NCBI RefSeq assembly: GCF_001646665.1 | Contig: NZ_LWBU01000290.1 | Span: 52,928-116,927, forward strand | Reading direction: 5' to 3' | Length of the DNA stretch: 64,000 nucleotides | DNA from: Streptomyces noursei | GTDB lineage: Bacteria; Actinomycetota; Actinomycetes; Streptomycetales; Streptomycetaceae | Shown: positions 17,299 through 26,308 of the stretch, in pieces | Layout: each line of letters begins with the position of its first letter | How positions within the stretch are numbered: the first letter of the stretch is position 1 | Translations under genes and position numbers: made by a program | The notes under the pieces: model-generated | Told to the model about the DNA's origin: nothing | Databases searched by the model: none | The model's input: only the letters and a program-made list of their open reading frames with translations

Positions 17299-17670
17299 AT
17301 GTCGAAGCCTGATGAACTGCTCGTTGACATCGCCGCCACGGTGGAGTCGGAGCAAACCACTCAGATGTCCCTCACGGTCGTGGTCCACGGGGCCGTCATC
17401 ACCGGCCGGCTGGCCCCTGAGACGGTGTGGCGGCAGCGGGTGGCCGAGGTGCTGAGGGACTCGGACCGGCTCGGCCCGTTCGCCGGCACCTTCGCGCCGC
17501 CCGGGGCCACCGGATCCCAAACCACCGGGGTGCCGTCCCACCTGCACTTCCACGTCGCCCGGATCCTCCAGGGCCAGGTGGGCATCCCCGAGACGGGCGG
17601 GATGTACCGGATCGCCATCAAGGACGTGAGCGCCTGGACGGTGGGCGACTTCAGCTACTCCGACCAGTGA
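17299..17670 (+). CDS. GvpU-like accessory protein
   Basis: A 123-residue protein with the pattern MSLTVVVHGAVITGRLA near residue 23, a central acidic helix, then SHLHFHVARILQGQVGIPE and YRIAIKDVSAWTVGDFSYS at the end. This order of motifs resembles what I recall of the gas-vesicle accessory protein GvpU. No gas-vesicle structural genes are in the window, so the role here may be different. It is separated from the pirin gene by a perfect bidirectional terminator. Confidence 0.5.
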   Translation: MSKPDELLVDIAATVESEQTTQMSLTVVVHGAVITGRLAPETVWRQRVAEVLRDSDRLGPFAGTFAPPGATGSQTTGVPSHLHFHVARILQGQVGIPETGGMYRIAIKDVSAWTVGDFSYSDQ

Positions 17671-17674
17671 CCGT

Positions 17675-17706
17675 GACGCGGTACGCCCCCCGGGGCGTAC
17701 CGCGTC
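17675..17706. terminator. Bidirectional terminator
   Basis: GACGCGGTACGCCCC (17675-17689) and GGGGCGTACCGCGTC (17692-17706) form a perfect 15-bp stem with a 2-base spacer. It lies between the convergent GvpU-like and pirin genes and can serve both. Confidence 0.8.
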
Positions 17707-17744
17707 CGGCGGTTCGGGCGTACCGCGTCCGGGGACGCGGTCCT

Positions 17745-18464
17745 TCAGCCGCCCATCTCCCACAGCAGCACCTCGGCCGGGCCGAGGGCCACGAGCTCCA
17801 GGCCCCGGGCGCCGGTGATCCGGGCCGCGTCCCCGGGGCCCAGTTCGTCGTCGCCGAGCCGCACCGCGCCACGCACGACGTGGACGTACACGAAGGCGGC
17901 GTCCGGGACGGCGGCCCGCTCGCCGGGCGCCTGCGGGCGCCGTACGTGGAGCGCCGCGCCCGCGCCCGGCACGGCGTACGGGGTCGCGTCCCCGATGCCC
18001 CGCACGACCTCGTAGGCCGGGTCGCCGCCGGGCACCCGGGGGGCGAGCCACATCTGCACGAAGACGAGCGGCGCGTCACCGTCGTTGCGCTCCTCGTGCC
18101 GCACCCCGGCCGCCGCGCTGAGGTGTTGTACGTCACCGGGGCCGATGCGCGAGGTGTGCCCGGCCGAGTCGCGGTGGGTCAGCTCGCCCTCGACGACCCA
18201 GGTGACGATCTCGGTGTGGCTGTGAGGGTGCTCGTCGAATCCCGAGCCGGGTGCGAGCCGCTCCTCGTTGCACGCCAACAGGGCGCCGAAGCGCAGGTTG
18301 TCGGGGTCGTAGAAGCGCCCGAAGGAGAAGGCGTGCAGGGTCTCTATGCCGGTCGCCGCGCCGCCACCGCGGTAGCGCTCGCCGGCCCGCCGCACCGACC
18401 ACGCCGGGGTGCCGGGACCGGGCCGCGCGCCGGGCGCGGCGGTGTCTGGATGCCATGAGCTCAC
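17745..18464 (-). CDS. Pirin family bicupin protein
   Basis: A 239-residue pirin-like protein. The N-terminal cupin carries the metal motif FDEHPHSHTEIVTWVVEGEL, with the expected His-x-His and a later Glu, followed by the second-motif region DVQHLSAAAGVRHEERN. The C-terminal half is a second, less conserved cupin. Such proteins bind Fe or other metals; some, such as E. coli YhhW, have quercetinase activity. GTG 18464 (VSSWHP) is preferred, preceded by GGTGG; longer frames run into the fasR region. It is divergent from fasR with a gap of under 60 bases. Confidence 0.88.
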   Translation of the reverse strand: MSSWHPDTAAPGARPGPGTPAWSVRRAGERYRGGGAATGIETLHAFSFGRFYDPDNLRFGALLACNEERLAPGSGFDEHPHSHTEIVTWVVEGELTHRDSAGHTSRIGPGDVQHLSAAAGVRHEERNDGDAPLVFVQMWLAPRVPGGDPAYEVVRGIGDATPYAVPGAGAALHVRRPQAPGERAAVPDAAFVYVHVVRGAVRLGDDELGPGDAARITGARGLELVALGPAEVLLWEMGG

Positions 18465-18521
18465 GGGACCACCGTAGACCCGGCGCCGCACGGCCCCGTC
18501 CGGATAAGGCAGTCTTGTCCC

Positions 18522-19706
18522 GTGCCTGAACCCGCAGCGAACGACACCCACCCGCATGCCGCCACCCTGAAGCGCCTGGAGCAGTCCTCCGGGCGGCTCG
18601 CGGCGAGCGCCATTGCCCGCATGGACGAGACGCTGCCCTGGTACCGGGCGATGCCCCCGGAGAACAGGTCGTGGATCGGTCTGGTCGCCCAGGCCGGTAT
18701 CGCCGCGTTCACCGAGTGGTTCCGGCATCCGGAGACCCCGCAGGCCATCTCGACCGACGTCTTCGGCACCGCCCCGCGCGAGCTGACCCGCGCCATCACC
18801 CTGCGCCAGACCGTGGAGATGGTGCGCACCACGATCGAGGTCATGGAGTCGGCGATCGAGGAGGTCGCCGCGCCGGGCGACGAGTCGGTGCTGCGCGAGG
18901 CGCTGCTGGTCTACGCCCGGGAGATCGCCTTCGCGACGGCCCAGGTGTACGCCCAGGCCGCCGAGGCGCGCGGCGCGTGGGACGCCCGGCTGGAGTCCCT
19001 GGTGGTGAACGCGGTGCTGTCCGGCGAGGCCGACGAGGGCGCCGTCTCCCGGGCCGCCGCACTCGGCTGGAACTCGCCGGAGCACGTGTGCGTGATCCTC
19101 GGCACGGCCCCGGACGGGGACAGCGAGCTGACCGTGGAGGCCATCCGGCGGGCGGCCCGGCACGCCAAGCTCCAGGTCCTCACCGGGGTGCTCGGCGACC
19201 GGCTGGTGGTCATCGCGGGTGGCAGCGACAACCCGCTGCACGTCGCGAAGGCGCTGATCGGCCCGTACGCCGCCGGGCCGGTCGTGGCCGGGCCGATCGT
19301 GCCGGACCTGCTGGCGGCCACCCGGTCCGCGCAGGCCGCGGCGGCGGGCCTGAAGGCGTGCTCCGCCTGGCAGGACGCGCCGCGGCCGGTGCTGGCGGAC
19401 GACCTCCTCCCGGAGCGCGCGATCGCCGGGGACCCCTCGGCACGCGAGCAGTTGGTGGAGGAGATCTACAGACCGCTGGAGGAGGCGGGCTCGGCGCTCC
19501 TGGAAACCTTGAGCGTTTATCTGGAGCAGGCGAGCAGTCTGGAGGGCGCGGCGCGGATGCTGTTCGTGCATCCCAACACCGTGCGCTACCGGCTGCGACG
19601 TGTGACCGACGTCACCGGATGGTCACCGTCCGATGTACGGTCCGCGTTCACCCTGCGGATCGCGCTGATTCTCGGGCGTCTGGTCGACGGGGACCCGCAG
19701 TCCTAG
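18522..19706 (+). CDS. fasR: PucR-type regulator FasR of fatty-acid synthesis
   Basis: A 394-residue regulator with a GGDEF-like middle region and a C-terminal PucR-type helix-turn-helix: LEQASSLEGAARMLFVHPNT and VRYRLRRVTDVTGW. Its place directly before fabD-fabH-acpP-fabF is the hallmark of Streptomyces FasR, the activator of that operon described in S. coelicolor (established knowledge). The intergenic space to fabD is only 89 bases and holds an inverted repeat that may be its operator. GTG 18522 is the start. Confidence 0.92.
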   Translation: MPEPAANDTHPHAATLKRLEQSSGRLAASAIARMDETLPWYRAMPPENRSWIGLVAQAGIAAFTEWFRHPETPQAISTDVFGTAPRELTRAITLRQTVEMVRTTIEVMESAIEEVAAPGDESVLREALLVYAREIAFATAQVYAQAAEARGAWDARLESLVVNAVLSGEADEGAVSRAAALGWNSPEHVCVILGTAPDGDSELTVEAIRRAARHAKLQVLTGVLGDRLVVIAGGSDNPLHVAKALIGPYAAGPVVAGPIVPDLLAATRSAQAAAAGLKACSAWQDAPRPVLADDLLPERAIAGDPSAREQLVEEIYRPLEEAGSALLETLSVYLEQASSLEGAARMLFVHPNTVRYRLRRVTDVTGWSPSDVRSAFTLRIALILGRLVDGDPQS

Positions 19707-19710
19707 ACTT

Positions 19711-19727
19711 TTGTCGAACGTCCACAA
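19711..19727 (+). promoter_or_regulatory. Inverted repeat before fabD, candidate FasR operator
   Basis: TTGTCGA (19711-19717), ACG, TCCACAA (19721-19727) make an imperfect 7-3-7 inverted repeat with one mismatch, just past the fasR stop and about 70 bases before the fabD start. It is the only clear dyad in the fasR-fabD gap. Assignment to FasR rests on position. Confidence 0.4.
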
Positions 19728-19795
19728 TTCCCCCGACGGTTCTTCGTCCCTGTCCTCACGGGCGGTGGGAGCCGTCCACAAGAGAGAGTGTGAGG

Positions 19796-20719
19796 GTGCT
19801 CGTACTCGTCGCTCCCGGCCAAGGCGCTCAGACGCCCGGCTTCCTGACTCCCTGGCTCGACCTGCCCGGCGCCTCCGACCGCGTCGCCGCGTGGTCCGAC
19901 GCCATCGGGCTCGACCTCGTCCACTACGGCACCAAGGCGGACGCCGACGCGATCCGCGACACGTCGGTGGCGCAGCCGCTGCTCGTGGCGGCCGGTCTGC
20001 TGTCCGCCGCCGCGCTCGGTGACGTGACCCCGCAGGCCGTCGCCGGCCACAGCGTCGGCGAGATCACGGCGGCCGCGTTCGCCGGCGTCCTCGACGACAC
20101 GGCCGCGCTCCGCTTCGTACGGACCCGTGGCCTGGCGATGGCCGAGGCCGCCGCCGTCACCGAGACCGGCATGTCCGCCCTGCTGGGCGGCGAGCCGGAG
20201 GTCACCGTCCCGCACCTGGAGAAGCTCGGGCTGACCCCGGCGAACGTGAACGGCGCCGGCCAGATCGTCGCCGCCGGCACCATGGAGCAGCTCGCCGCGC
20301 TGGAGGCCGACCCGCCCGAGGGCGTGCGCCGCGTGGTGGCGCTCAAGGTCGCCGGCGCGTTCCACACGCACCACATGGCGCCCGCGGTCGACGCGTTGCA
20401 GGCGGCCGCCGGCGGCCTGACCGTCGCCGACCCCACCGTGACGTACGTCTCGAACAAGGACGGCCGGACCGTCGCCACGGGCGCCGAGGTCGTCGCCCGC
20501 CTGGTGGGCCAGGTCGCCAACCCCGTGCGCTGGGACCTGTGCATGGAAACGTTCCAGCAGCTCGGTGCGACCGCCCTGGTCGAGGTGTGCCCCGGCGGCA
20601 CGCTCACCGGCATCGCCAAGCGCGCCCTCAAGGGCGTCAAGACGGTCGCCCTGAAGACGCCGGACGACCTCGACGCGGCCCGTGCGCTCATCGCCGAGCA
20701 CACGACGCCCGCCGTCTGA
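19796..20719 (+). CDS. fabD: Malonyl-CoA:ACP transacylase FabD
   Basis: A 307-residue enzyme that loads malonyl units from CoA onto AcpP for fatty-acid elongation, and often also serves polyketide synthases in Streptomyces. It starts VLVLVAPGQGAQTPGF with the conserved GQGAQ. The nucleophile elbow is GHSVGEI (Ser about 84), the conserved Arg lies in RFVRTRGLAM, and the catalytic His in FHTHHM. GTG 19796 is preferred to GTG 19790 because the purine-rich AGAGAGAG sits at the right distance. First gene of the fab operon; the gap to fabH is 16 bases. Confidence 0.96.
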   Translation: MLVLVAPGQGAQTPGFLTPWLDLPGASDRVAAWSDAIGLDLVHYGTKADADAIRDTSVAQPLLVAAGLLSAAALGDVTPQAVAGHSVGEITAAAFAGVLDDTAALRFVRTRGLAMAEAAAVTETGMSALLGGEPEVTVPHLEKLGLTPANVNGAGQIVAAGTMEQLAALEADPPEGVRRVVALKVAGAFHTHHMAPAVDALQAAAGGLTVADPTVTYVSNKDGRTVATGAEVVARLVGQVANPVRWDLCMETFQQLGATALVEVCPGGTLTGIAKRALKGVKTVALKTPDDLDAARALIAEHTTPAV

Positions 20720-20735
20720 CAAGGAGCCGTAGAGC

Positions 20736-21737
20736 ATGGCGAAGATCAAGCCCAGCCAGGGCGCCCCGTACGCGCGCATCATGGGTGTCGGCGGTTACCG
20801 GCCCACCCGTGTCGTGCCGAACGAGGTGATCCTCGAGACGATCGACTCGTCCGACGAGTGGATCCGCTCGCGCTCCGGCATCTCCACCCGCCACTGGGCC
20901 TCCCCCGAGGAGACCGTGACCGCGATGTCGGTCGAGGCGGCCGGGAAGGCGATCGCCGACGCCGGGCTGACGCCCGAGCAGATCGGCGGCGTGATCGTCT
21001 CCACGGTCTCGCACTTCAAGCAGACCCCCGCCGTCGCCACCGAGATCGCGGACAAGATCGGCGCGAACAAGCCCGCCGCGTTCGACATCTCGGCGGGCTG
21101 TGCCGGCTTCGGCTACGGCCTGACCCTCGCCAAGGGCATGGTGGTGGAGGGCTCCGCGGAGTACGTGCTGGTCATCGGCGTCGAGCGGCTCAGCGACCTG
21201 ACCGACCTGGAGGACCGCGCGACGGCCTTCCTGTTCGGTGACGGCGCGGGCGCCGTGGTCGTCGGACCCGCGCAGGAGCCGGCGATCGGCCCCACCGTGT
21301 GGGGCTCCGAGGGCGACAAGTCCGAGACCATCAAGCAGACCGTCGCGTGGACCGAGTACCGCGACGGCACGGTCGACAAGTTCCCCGCCATCACGCAGGA
21401 GGGCCAGGCGGTGTTCCGCTGGGCCGTCTTCGAGATGGCGAAGGTCGCCCAGCAGGCGCTCGACGCGGCCGGCATCTCGGCGGCCGACCTGGACGTCTTC
21501 ATCCCGCACCAGGCCAACATGCGGATCATCGACTCGATGGTGAAGACTCTGAAGCTGCCGGAGCACGTGACGGTCGCCCGTGACGTGGAGACGACCGGCA
21601 ACACCTCGGCCGCCTCGATCCCGCTCGCGATGGAGCGGCTCCTGGCGACCGGTCAGGCGAAGAGCGGTGACACCGCGCTCGTCATCGGCTTCGGGGCGGG
21701 TCTCGTGTACGCCGCTACGGTCGTTACCCTCCCCTAG
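20736..21737 (+). CDS. fabH: 3-oxoacyl-ACP synthase III FabH
   Basis: A 333-residue initiating ketosynthase that condenses an acyl-CoA starter (in Streptomyces mostly branched-chain) with malonyl-ACP. The catalytic triad is present: Cys about 122 in DISAGCAGFGYGL, His in FIPHQANMRI, Asn in TTGNTSAASI. The early motif SSDEWIRSRSGISTRH is standard. AAGGAG precedes the ATG. Second gene of the fab operon. Confidence 0.97.
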   Translation: MAKIKPSQGAPYARIMGVGGYRPTRVVPNEVILETIDSSDEWIRSRSGISTRHWASPEETVTAMSVEAAGKAIADAGLTPEQIGGVIVSTVSHFKQTPAVATEIADKIGANKPAAFDISAGCAGFGYGLTLAKGMVVEGSAEYVLVIGVERLSDLTDLEDRATAFLFGDGAGAVVVGPAQEPAIGPTVWGSEGDKSETIKQTVAWTEYRDGTVDKFPAITQEGQAVFRWAVFEMAKVAQQALDAAGISAADLDVFIPHQANMRIIDSMVKTLKLPEHVTVARDVETTGNTSAASIPLAMERLLATGQAKSGDTALVIGFGAGLVYAATVVTLP

Positions 21738-21777
21738 GCACCGTTCGGGTTCTCTCCGGACGATCAGCCTCAAAACC

Positions 21778-21803
21778 CTCTGAGAAACACCTCTGAGACA
21801 CAC
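21778..21803 (+). repeat. 13-base tandem repeat in the acpP leader
   Basis: CTCTGAGAAACAC (21778-21790) is followed directly by CTCTGAGACACAC (21791-21803), one mismatch, ending 7 bases before the AAGGAG of acpP. It lies in the 82-base fabH-acpP gap, the longest inside the operon. Confidence 0.5.
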
Positions 21804-21819
21804 ACCGAAGGAGCGCCAC

Positions 21820-22068
21820 ATGGCCGCCACTCAGGAAGAGATCGTCGCCGGTCTCGCCGACATCGTCAACGAGATCGCCGGCATCCCGGTCGAGGACGTC
21901 CAGCTGGACAAGTCCTTCACCGACGACCTGGACGTCGACTCGCTCTCCATGGTCGAGGTCGTCGTCGCCGCCGAAGAGCGCTTCGACGTCAAGATCCCCG
22001 ACGAGGACGTCAAGAACCTCAAGACGGTCGGCGACGCTGCCGACTACATCCTGAAGCACCAGAACTGA
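21820..22068 (+). CDS. acpP: Acyl carrier protein AcpP
   Basis: An 82-residue acidic acyl carrier protein of fatty-acid synthase. The 4'-phosphopantetheine attachment site is DLDVDSLSMVEVV (Ser about 41). The length and helix pattern match housekeeping ACPs. It carries growing chains between FabD, FabH and FabF. AAGGAG gives it a strong ribosome binding site, which fits the high level normally needed. Confidence 0.97.
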   Translation: MAATQEEIVAGLADIVNEIAGIPVEDVQLDKSFTDDLDVDSLSMVEVVVAAEERFDVKIPDEDVKNLKTVGDAADYILKHQN

Positions 22069-22135
22069 TCGGACCGCCACCCGGCGGTGGCGCCGCGTTC
22101 CCCGCATACCTCATACACGTGGAGAAAGAATTCCT

Positions 22136-23398
22136 GTGAACTCGACCAATCGCACCGTGGTCGTCACCGGTATCGGCGCAACCACACCGCTGGGTGGCGA
22201 CTCCGCCTCGACCTGGGAAGGTCTGCTCGCGGGACGCTCCGGGGTCAAGCCCCTGGAGGGTGACCGCTTCGCCGACATGCCCGTCCGCATCGCGGCCCCG
22301 GTGGCCGTCGATCCGGGCGAGGTGCTGCCGCGCCCGCTGGCCCGCAAGCTGGACCGCTCCGCGCAGTTCGCGGTGATCGCGGCCCGCGAGGCGTGGGCCG
22401 ACGCGGGCTTCACCGCCCCGGCGGGCGAGGACACGGCCGTCGAGCCCGAGCGGCTGGGCTCCGTCATCGCCTCCGGCATCGGCGGTGTGACGACCCTGCT
22501 CGACCAGTACGACGTGCTGAAGGAGAAGGGCGTACGCCGCGTCTCCCCGCACACCGTGCCGATGCTGATGCCCAACAGCCCCTCCGCCAACGTCGGCCTG
22601 GAGGTGAACGCCCGGGCGGGCGTGCACACCCCGGTCTCGGCGTGCGCTTCGGGCGCCGAGGCGATCGGCTACGCCATCGAGATGATCCGCACCGGCCGCG
22701 CCGACGTGGTCGTCGCGGGCGGCACCGAGGCGGCGATCCACCCGCTGCCGGTCGCCGCGTTCGCCAACATGATGGCGATGTCCAAGAACAACGACGAGCC
22801 CGAGAAGGCGTCGCGCCCGTACGACAAGGGCCGTGACGGCTTCGTCCTCGGCGAGGGCGCCGGCGTCGTCATCCTGGAGTCCGCCGAGCACGCCGCCGCG
22901 CGCGGCGCGAAGGTGTACTGCGAGGCGCTCGGCCAGGGCCTGTCCGCCGACAGCCACCACATCGCCCAGCCGGAGCCGACCGGGCGCGGTATCGCCGCCG
23001 CCCTGCAGAACCTGCTGGACAGCACCGACCTGAAGCCGGCCGAGGTGGTGCACCTCAACGCCCACGCCACGTCCACCCCGCAGGGTGACGTCGCCGAGGT
23101 CAAGGCGCTGCGCAAGGTGCTGGGCGACGACCTGGACCACGTGGCGGTCTCGGCCACCAAGTCGATGACCGGCCACCTGCTGGGCGGTGCGGGCGGCATC
23201 GAGACCGTCGCCACCGTGCTGGCCCTGCACCACCGCACGGCCCCGCCGACCATCAACGTCGACGACCTGGACGACGAGGTCGACGCCGACATCGTCCGCG
23301 ACGCGCCGCGCCCCCTGCCGGAGGGCACGATCGCCGCGATCAACAACTCGTTCGGGTTCGGCGGCCACAACGTGGTGCTGGCGTTCCGGACGGTCTGA
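22136..23398 (+). CDS. fabF: 3-oxoacyl-ACP synthase II FabF
   Basis: A 420-residue elongating ketosynthase. Catalytic Cys about 169 in PVSACASGAEAI, and the two His residues in HLNAHATSTPQGD and TKSMTGHLLGGAGG, give the KAS I/II triad. It extends acyl-ACP by decarboxylative condensation with malonyl-ACP. GTG start with GGAGAAAG upstream. Last gene of the operon, followed by a strong terminator. Confidence 0.97.
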   Translation: MNSTNRTVVVTGIGATTPLGGDSASTWEGLLAGRSGVKPLEGDRFADMPVRIAAPVAVDPGEVLPRPLARKLDRSAQFAVIAAREAWADAGFTAPAGEDTAVEPERLGSVIASGIGGVTTLLDQYDVLKEKGVRRVSPHTVPMLMPNSPSANVGLEVNARAGVHTPVSACASGAEAIGYAIEMIRTGRADVVVAGGTEAAIHPLPVAAFANMMAMSKNNDEPEKASRPYDKGRDGFVLGEGAGVVILESAEHAAARGAKVYCEALGQGLSADSHHIAQPEPTGRGIAAALQNLLDSTDLKPAEVVHLNAHATSTPQGDVAEVKALRKVLGDDLDHVAVSATKSMTGHLLGGAGGIETVATVLALHHRTAPPTINVDDLDDEVDADIVRDAPRPLPEGTIAAINNSFGFGGHNVVLAFRTV

Positions 23399-23420
23399 CC
23401 TCGCGGTCGGCGACCGTGAC

Positions 23421-23462
23421 ACGCGTGTGGGCCCGCCCCTCCAGGGGCGGGCCCACACGCGT
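23421..23462 (+). terminator. Terminator of the fab operon
   Basis: ACGCGTGTGGGCCCGCCCCT (23421-23440) pairs perfectly with the 20 bases at 23443-23462 around loop CC. This is one of the strongest hairpins in the window, and no U-tract follows. The 250 bases after it are GC-rich and without a visible gene. Confidence 0.85.
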
Positions 23463-23714
23463 CCGCGCACCCGGCGGCCGGGGCGGGGACGCCGGTCGGG
23501 GAAGGCACACGGGCAGGGACCGGGCGGACGCGCGCACGAGCGGCGTCCGGGGCCCGAGCAGGGCCACGCGGACGCGCGGGCAGGGCGCGACCGGGCTGAC
23601 GGCGGCGCGGCGCCCGGAGCGGCACGTGGGCGGCACGGGAGTCGGCGGCGCGTGGGGTGGCACGGCGGGCCCGGGAGAGCGCCCGGGCGGCGCGTGGGCG
23701 GCGTCCGGGACGGG

Positions 23715-24209
23715 TCAGACGACCTGGTGGAGCCAGCGGACCGGGGCGCCTTCGCCGGCGTACCGGAAGGGTTCGAGCTCGTCGTCCCAGGGCTTGCCCA
23801 GGAGCCTGGCGATCTCCGCCTCCAGCTTGGTCTCGCCCTGGGCGGCGCGGGCGAGCGCGGCGCGCAGGCGGTCCTCGGGGATCAGGATGTCGCCGTGCAT
23901 GCCGGTGACCGCGTGGAAGATGCCCAGCTCGGGCGTGGCGCTGTAGCGCTCGCCCTCGGCCGTGGCGCAGGGCTCGGCGGTGACCTCGAAGCGGAGCATC
24001 TGCCAGCCGCGCAGCGCCGAGGCCAGCTTGGAGGCGGTGCCCGGTTCGCCCCGCCAGGAGAACTCGGCTCTCCAGGTGCCCGGGGAGGCCGGCTGCCGGA
24101 TCCAGTCGAGCTGGACCCTCGCACCGAGCACTCCCGCCACCGCCCATTCGACGTGCGGGCACATCGCGCGCGGTGCGGAGTGTACGTACAGGACTCCACG
24201 TGTCGTCAC
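23715..24209 (-). CDS. DUF3145 protein
   Basis: A 164-residue conserved actinobacterial protein, convergent with the fab operon, a position I recall from other Streptomyces. It starts VTTRGVLYVHSAPRAMCPHV and ends APVRWLHQVV. Trp-rich strands in the middle (QLDWIRQPASPGTWRAEFSW) suggest a beta-sheet domain. There is no signal peptide or membrane segment. GTG 24209 with GGAGGT upstream on its strand is the start. The function is not known. Confidence 0.85.
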   Translation of the reverse strand: MTTRGVLYVHSAPRAMCPHVEWAVAGVLGARVQLDWIRQPASPGTWRAEFSWRGEPGTASKLASALRGWQMLRFEVTAEPCATAEGERYSATPELGIFHAVTGMHGDILIPEDRLRAALARAAQGETKLEAEIARLLGKPWDDELEPFRYAGEGAPVRWLHQVV

Positions 24210-24458
24210 CGGGACCTCCAGTGTGGGACGAGGTTCGCCTTTCCCAGCGGCCTCAGTAAACAGCATCGGGAGTGAAACTCCGCAAAAGGGACAGCATGTG
24301 ACGTGATGTAATTTACCGGAGCCGGTTGGCGAAGGCGCCTGACGGTTCGACGGGGAAAAGCTACCGTGCGCCGAGGCGCTTGGGATGACGTACGGTCTGC
24401 CCCGGGAAGCCCGACACCAAGCATTCACCCGCCAGGACGCCGACGAAAGGGCTACCGG

Positions 24459-25367
24459 ATGCCCGCCACCCGACGAGGCCGGATACGTACGTTCGCCGCG
24501 TGGGCGGTCGCCACCGCCCTGGTGGGGGGCGTCGGGGCGGCCGGGTGCGAGGCGGAACCGGAGCGCGCGCCGGGCGTGGCGGCGCGCCCCTCCCCCTCGC
24601 CGAGGCCCACCCCCGCGTGGGACCCGAGCCCCGCCTCCCTCGCCGCCGTCGGCGACTCGATCACGCGCGGGTTCGACGCGTGCGGGATCCTGGTCGACTG
24701 CCCGGACGTCTCGTGGGCGACGGGGAGCGACGCGCGGGTGAACAGCCTCGCGCGGCGGCTGCTGGGCCCGGCGGCGCTGCCTTCGCGCAGCTGGAACCTG
24801 GCCCGGTCGGGCGCGCGGGTGGCGGAGCTGCCGGGCCAGATGGCCAGGGCGGCGGCGCGGAAGCCGGGGCTGGTGACCGTGATGGTGGGCGCGAACGACG
24901 CCTGCCGGGACAGCACGGACCTGATGACGCCGGTGGCGGACTTCCGCGCCTCGTTCGAGGAGGCGGTGCGGGAGCTGCGCCGGGTGTCGCCGAAGAGCCA
25001 GGTGTACGTGTCGAGCGTGCCGGACCTGAAGCGGCTGTGGTCGACCGGGCGGGGCAGTGTGCTCGGCAAGCAGGTGTGGAAGCTGGGCGTGTGCGCGTCG
25101 ATGCTCGGTGACGCCGACGACCTCGGTCCGGCGGCCGAGGAGCGCCGCGAGGAGGTGCACCGCCGGGTGGTGGCGTACAACGCGGTGCTCCGGGACGTGT
25201 GCGCGAAGGACCGGCTGTGCCGGCACGACGGCGGGGCGGTGTTCGCGTACCGGTTCACCGGGGCGCAGTTGAGCCCCTGGGACTGGTTCCACCCGAGCGG
25301 CGACGGGCAGGAGCGGCTGGCCGAGATCGCGTACCGCAACGTCACTGCGGCGGTCCCGCCCGCGTAG
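24459..25367 (+). CDS. Secreted SGNH/GDSL hydrolase, possible lipoprotein
   Basis: A 302-residue protein. Its signal peptide (basic MPATRRGRIR, then a hydrophobic core to GGVGAAGC) ends in a Cys at about residue 34, so it may be lipid-anchored, although Ala rather than Leu at -3 makes the lipobox weak. A Pro-rich linker follows. The SGNH blocks are present in order: GDSITRGFD (Ser), GARVAELPGQ (Gly), MVGANDAC (Asn) and DWFHPSGDGQE (Asp-His). These enzymes hydrolyse lipid or carbohydrate esters outside the cell. AAAGG precedes ATG 24459; the frame is open 30 codons further up, but without a start signal. Confidence 0.88.
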   Translation: MPATRRGRIRTFAAWAVATALVGGVGAAGCEAEPERAPGVAARPSPSPRPTPAWDPSPASLAAVGDSITRGFDACGILVDCPDVSWATGSDARVNSLARRLLGPAALPSRSWNLARSGARVAELPGQMARAAARKPGLVTVMVGANDACRDSTDLMTPVADFRASFEEAVRELRRVSPKSQVYVSSVPDLKRLWSTGRGSVLGKQVWKLGVCASMLGDADDLGPAAEERREEVHRRVVAYNAVLRDVCAKDRLCRHDGGAVFAYRFTGAQLSPWDWFHPSGDGQERLAEIAYRNVTAAVPPA

Positions 25368-25378
25368 GCTCGACGGGC

Positions 25379-26308
25379 ATGAGCGTCGAGGAGTGCGGCC
25401 GGCTGGCCGACGGTACGGCAGTCCACCGGTGGGTCCTGGAACGGGGCGGTACGCGGGTGGGGGTGCTGACGTACGGGGGCATCGTGCAGTCGGTGGAGGT
25501 GCCCGACCGGCACGGTGCCGTGGCGAACGTGGTGCTGGGGCACGGCTCCCCCGCCGGGTACGAGGCCGATCCGGGGCCCTACTTCGGGGCGCTGGTGGGG
25601 CGGTACGCGAACCGGATAGCGGGCGGGTCGTTCACGCTGGACGGCCGCACGTACCGGCTGGCGCGCAACGGGGGGCCGAACAGTCTGCACGGCGGTGAGC
25701 GCGGCTTCGACAAGCGGGTGTGGGACGCCGAGCCGGCCGAGGGCGGGGTGCGGCTGTCGCGGGTGAGCCCGGACGGCGAGGAGGGCTTCCCCGGGCGTCT
25801 GGAGGTCTCGGCGACGTACACGCTCGACGACCGGGGGGCGCTGCGGATCGCGTACGAGGCGGTGACGGACGCGCCGACGGTGGTGGCCCTGACGAACCAC
25901 ACGTACTGGAACCTCGGCGGCGCGCAGGAGATGCGGCTGGCCGCCGGGCACTTCACGCCGCTGGACGACGCGGCGATCCCGACCGGCGAGATCGCGAAGG
26001 TGGACGGCACCCGGCTGGACTTCCGGACGTCGCGCCCGGTGGGCACGGGGCTGGACCACAACTTCGTCCTCGACGGCGGCTCCGGCGGACCGGCGGCCGA
26101 GCTGTACTCCCCCGTGACGGGACGCCTGTTGACGATCCGTACGACGGAGCCCGGCCTCCAGGTGTACGCCCCCGACCACCTGGACGGGGTGGCCCTGGAG
26201 ACCCAGGCGTTCCCGGACTCCCCGAACCGGCCCGAGTTCCCCGGCACGGTGCTGCGGCCGGGCGAGGTGTACGCCTCGGAGACCGTGTACGGGTTCGGGA
26301 TCCGTTAG
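25379..26308 (+). CDS. galM: Aldose 1-epimerase (mutarotase)
   Basis: A 309-residue enzyme interconverting alpha and beta anomers of free sugars. It carries the family landmarks YFGALVGRYANRI (about residues 68-80), NSLHGGERGFDK with the substrate His, LTNHTYWNLGG with the catalytic His, and LETQAFPDSPN with the catalytic Glu. There is no signal peptide. It starts 11 bases after the SGNH gene and its last codons overlap the convergent GH3 glucosidase stop, so sugar metabolism is the local theme. The galM symbol is by family, not by proven galactose role. Confidence 0.92.
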   Translation: MSVEECGRLADGTAVHRWVLERGGTRVGVLTYGGIVQSVEVPDRHGAVANVVLGHGSPAGYEADPGPYFGALVGRYANRIAGGSFTLDGRTYRLARNGGPNSLHGGERGFDKRVWDAEPAEGGVRLSRVSPDGEEGFPGRLEVSATYTLDDRGALRIAYEAVTDAPTVVALTNHTYWNLGGAQEMRLAAGHFTPLDDAAIPTGEIAKVDGTRLDFRTSRPVGTGLDHNFVLDGGSGGPAAELYSPVTGRLLTIRTTEPGLQVYAPDHLDGVALETQAFPDSPNRPEFPGTVLRPGEVYASETVYGFGIR

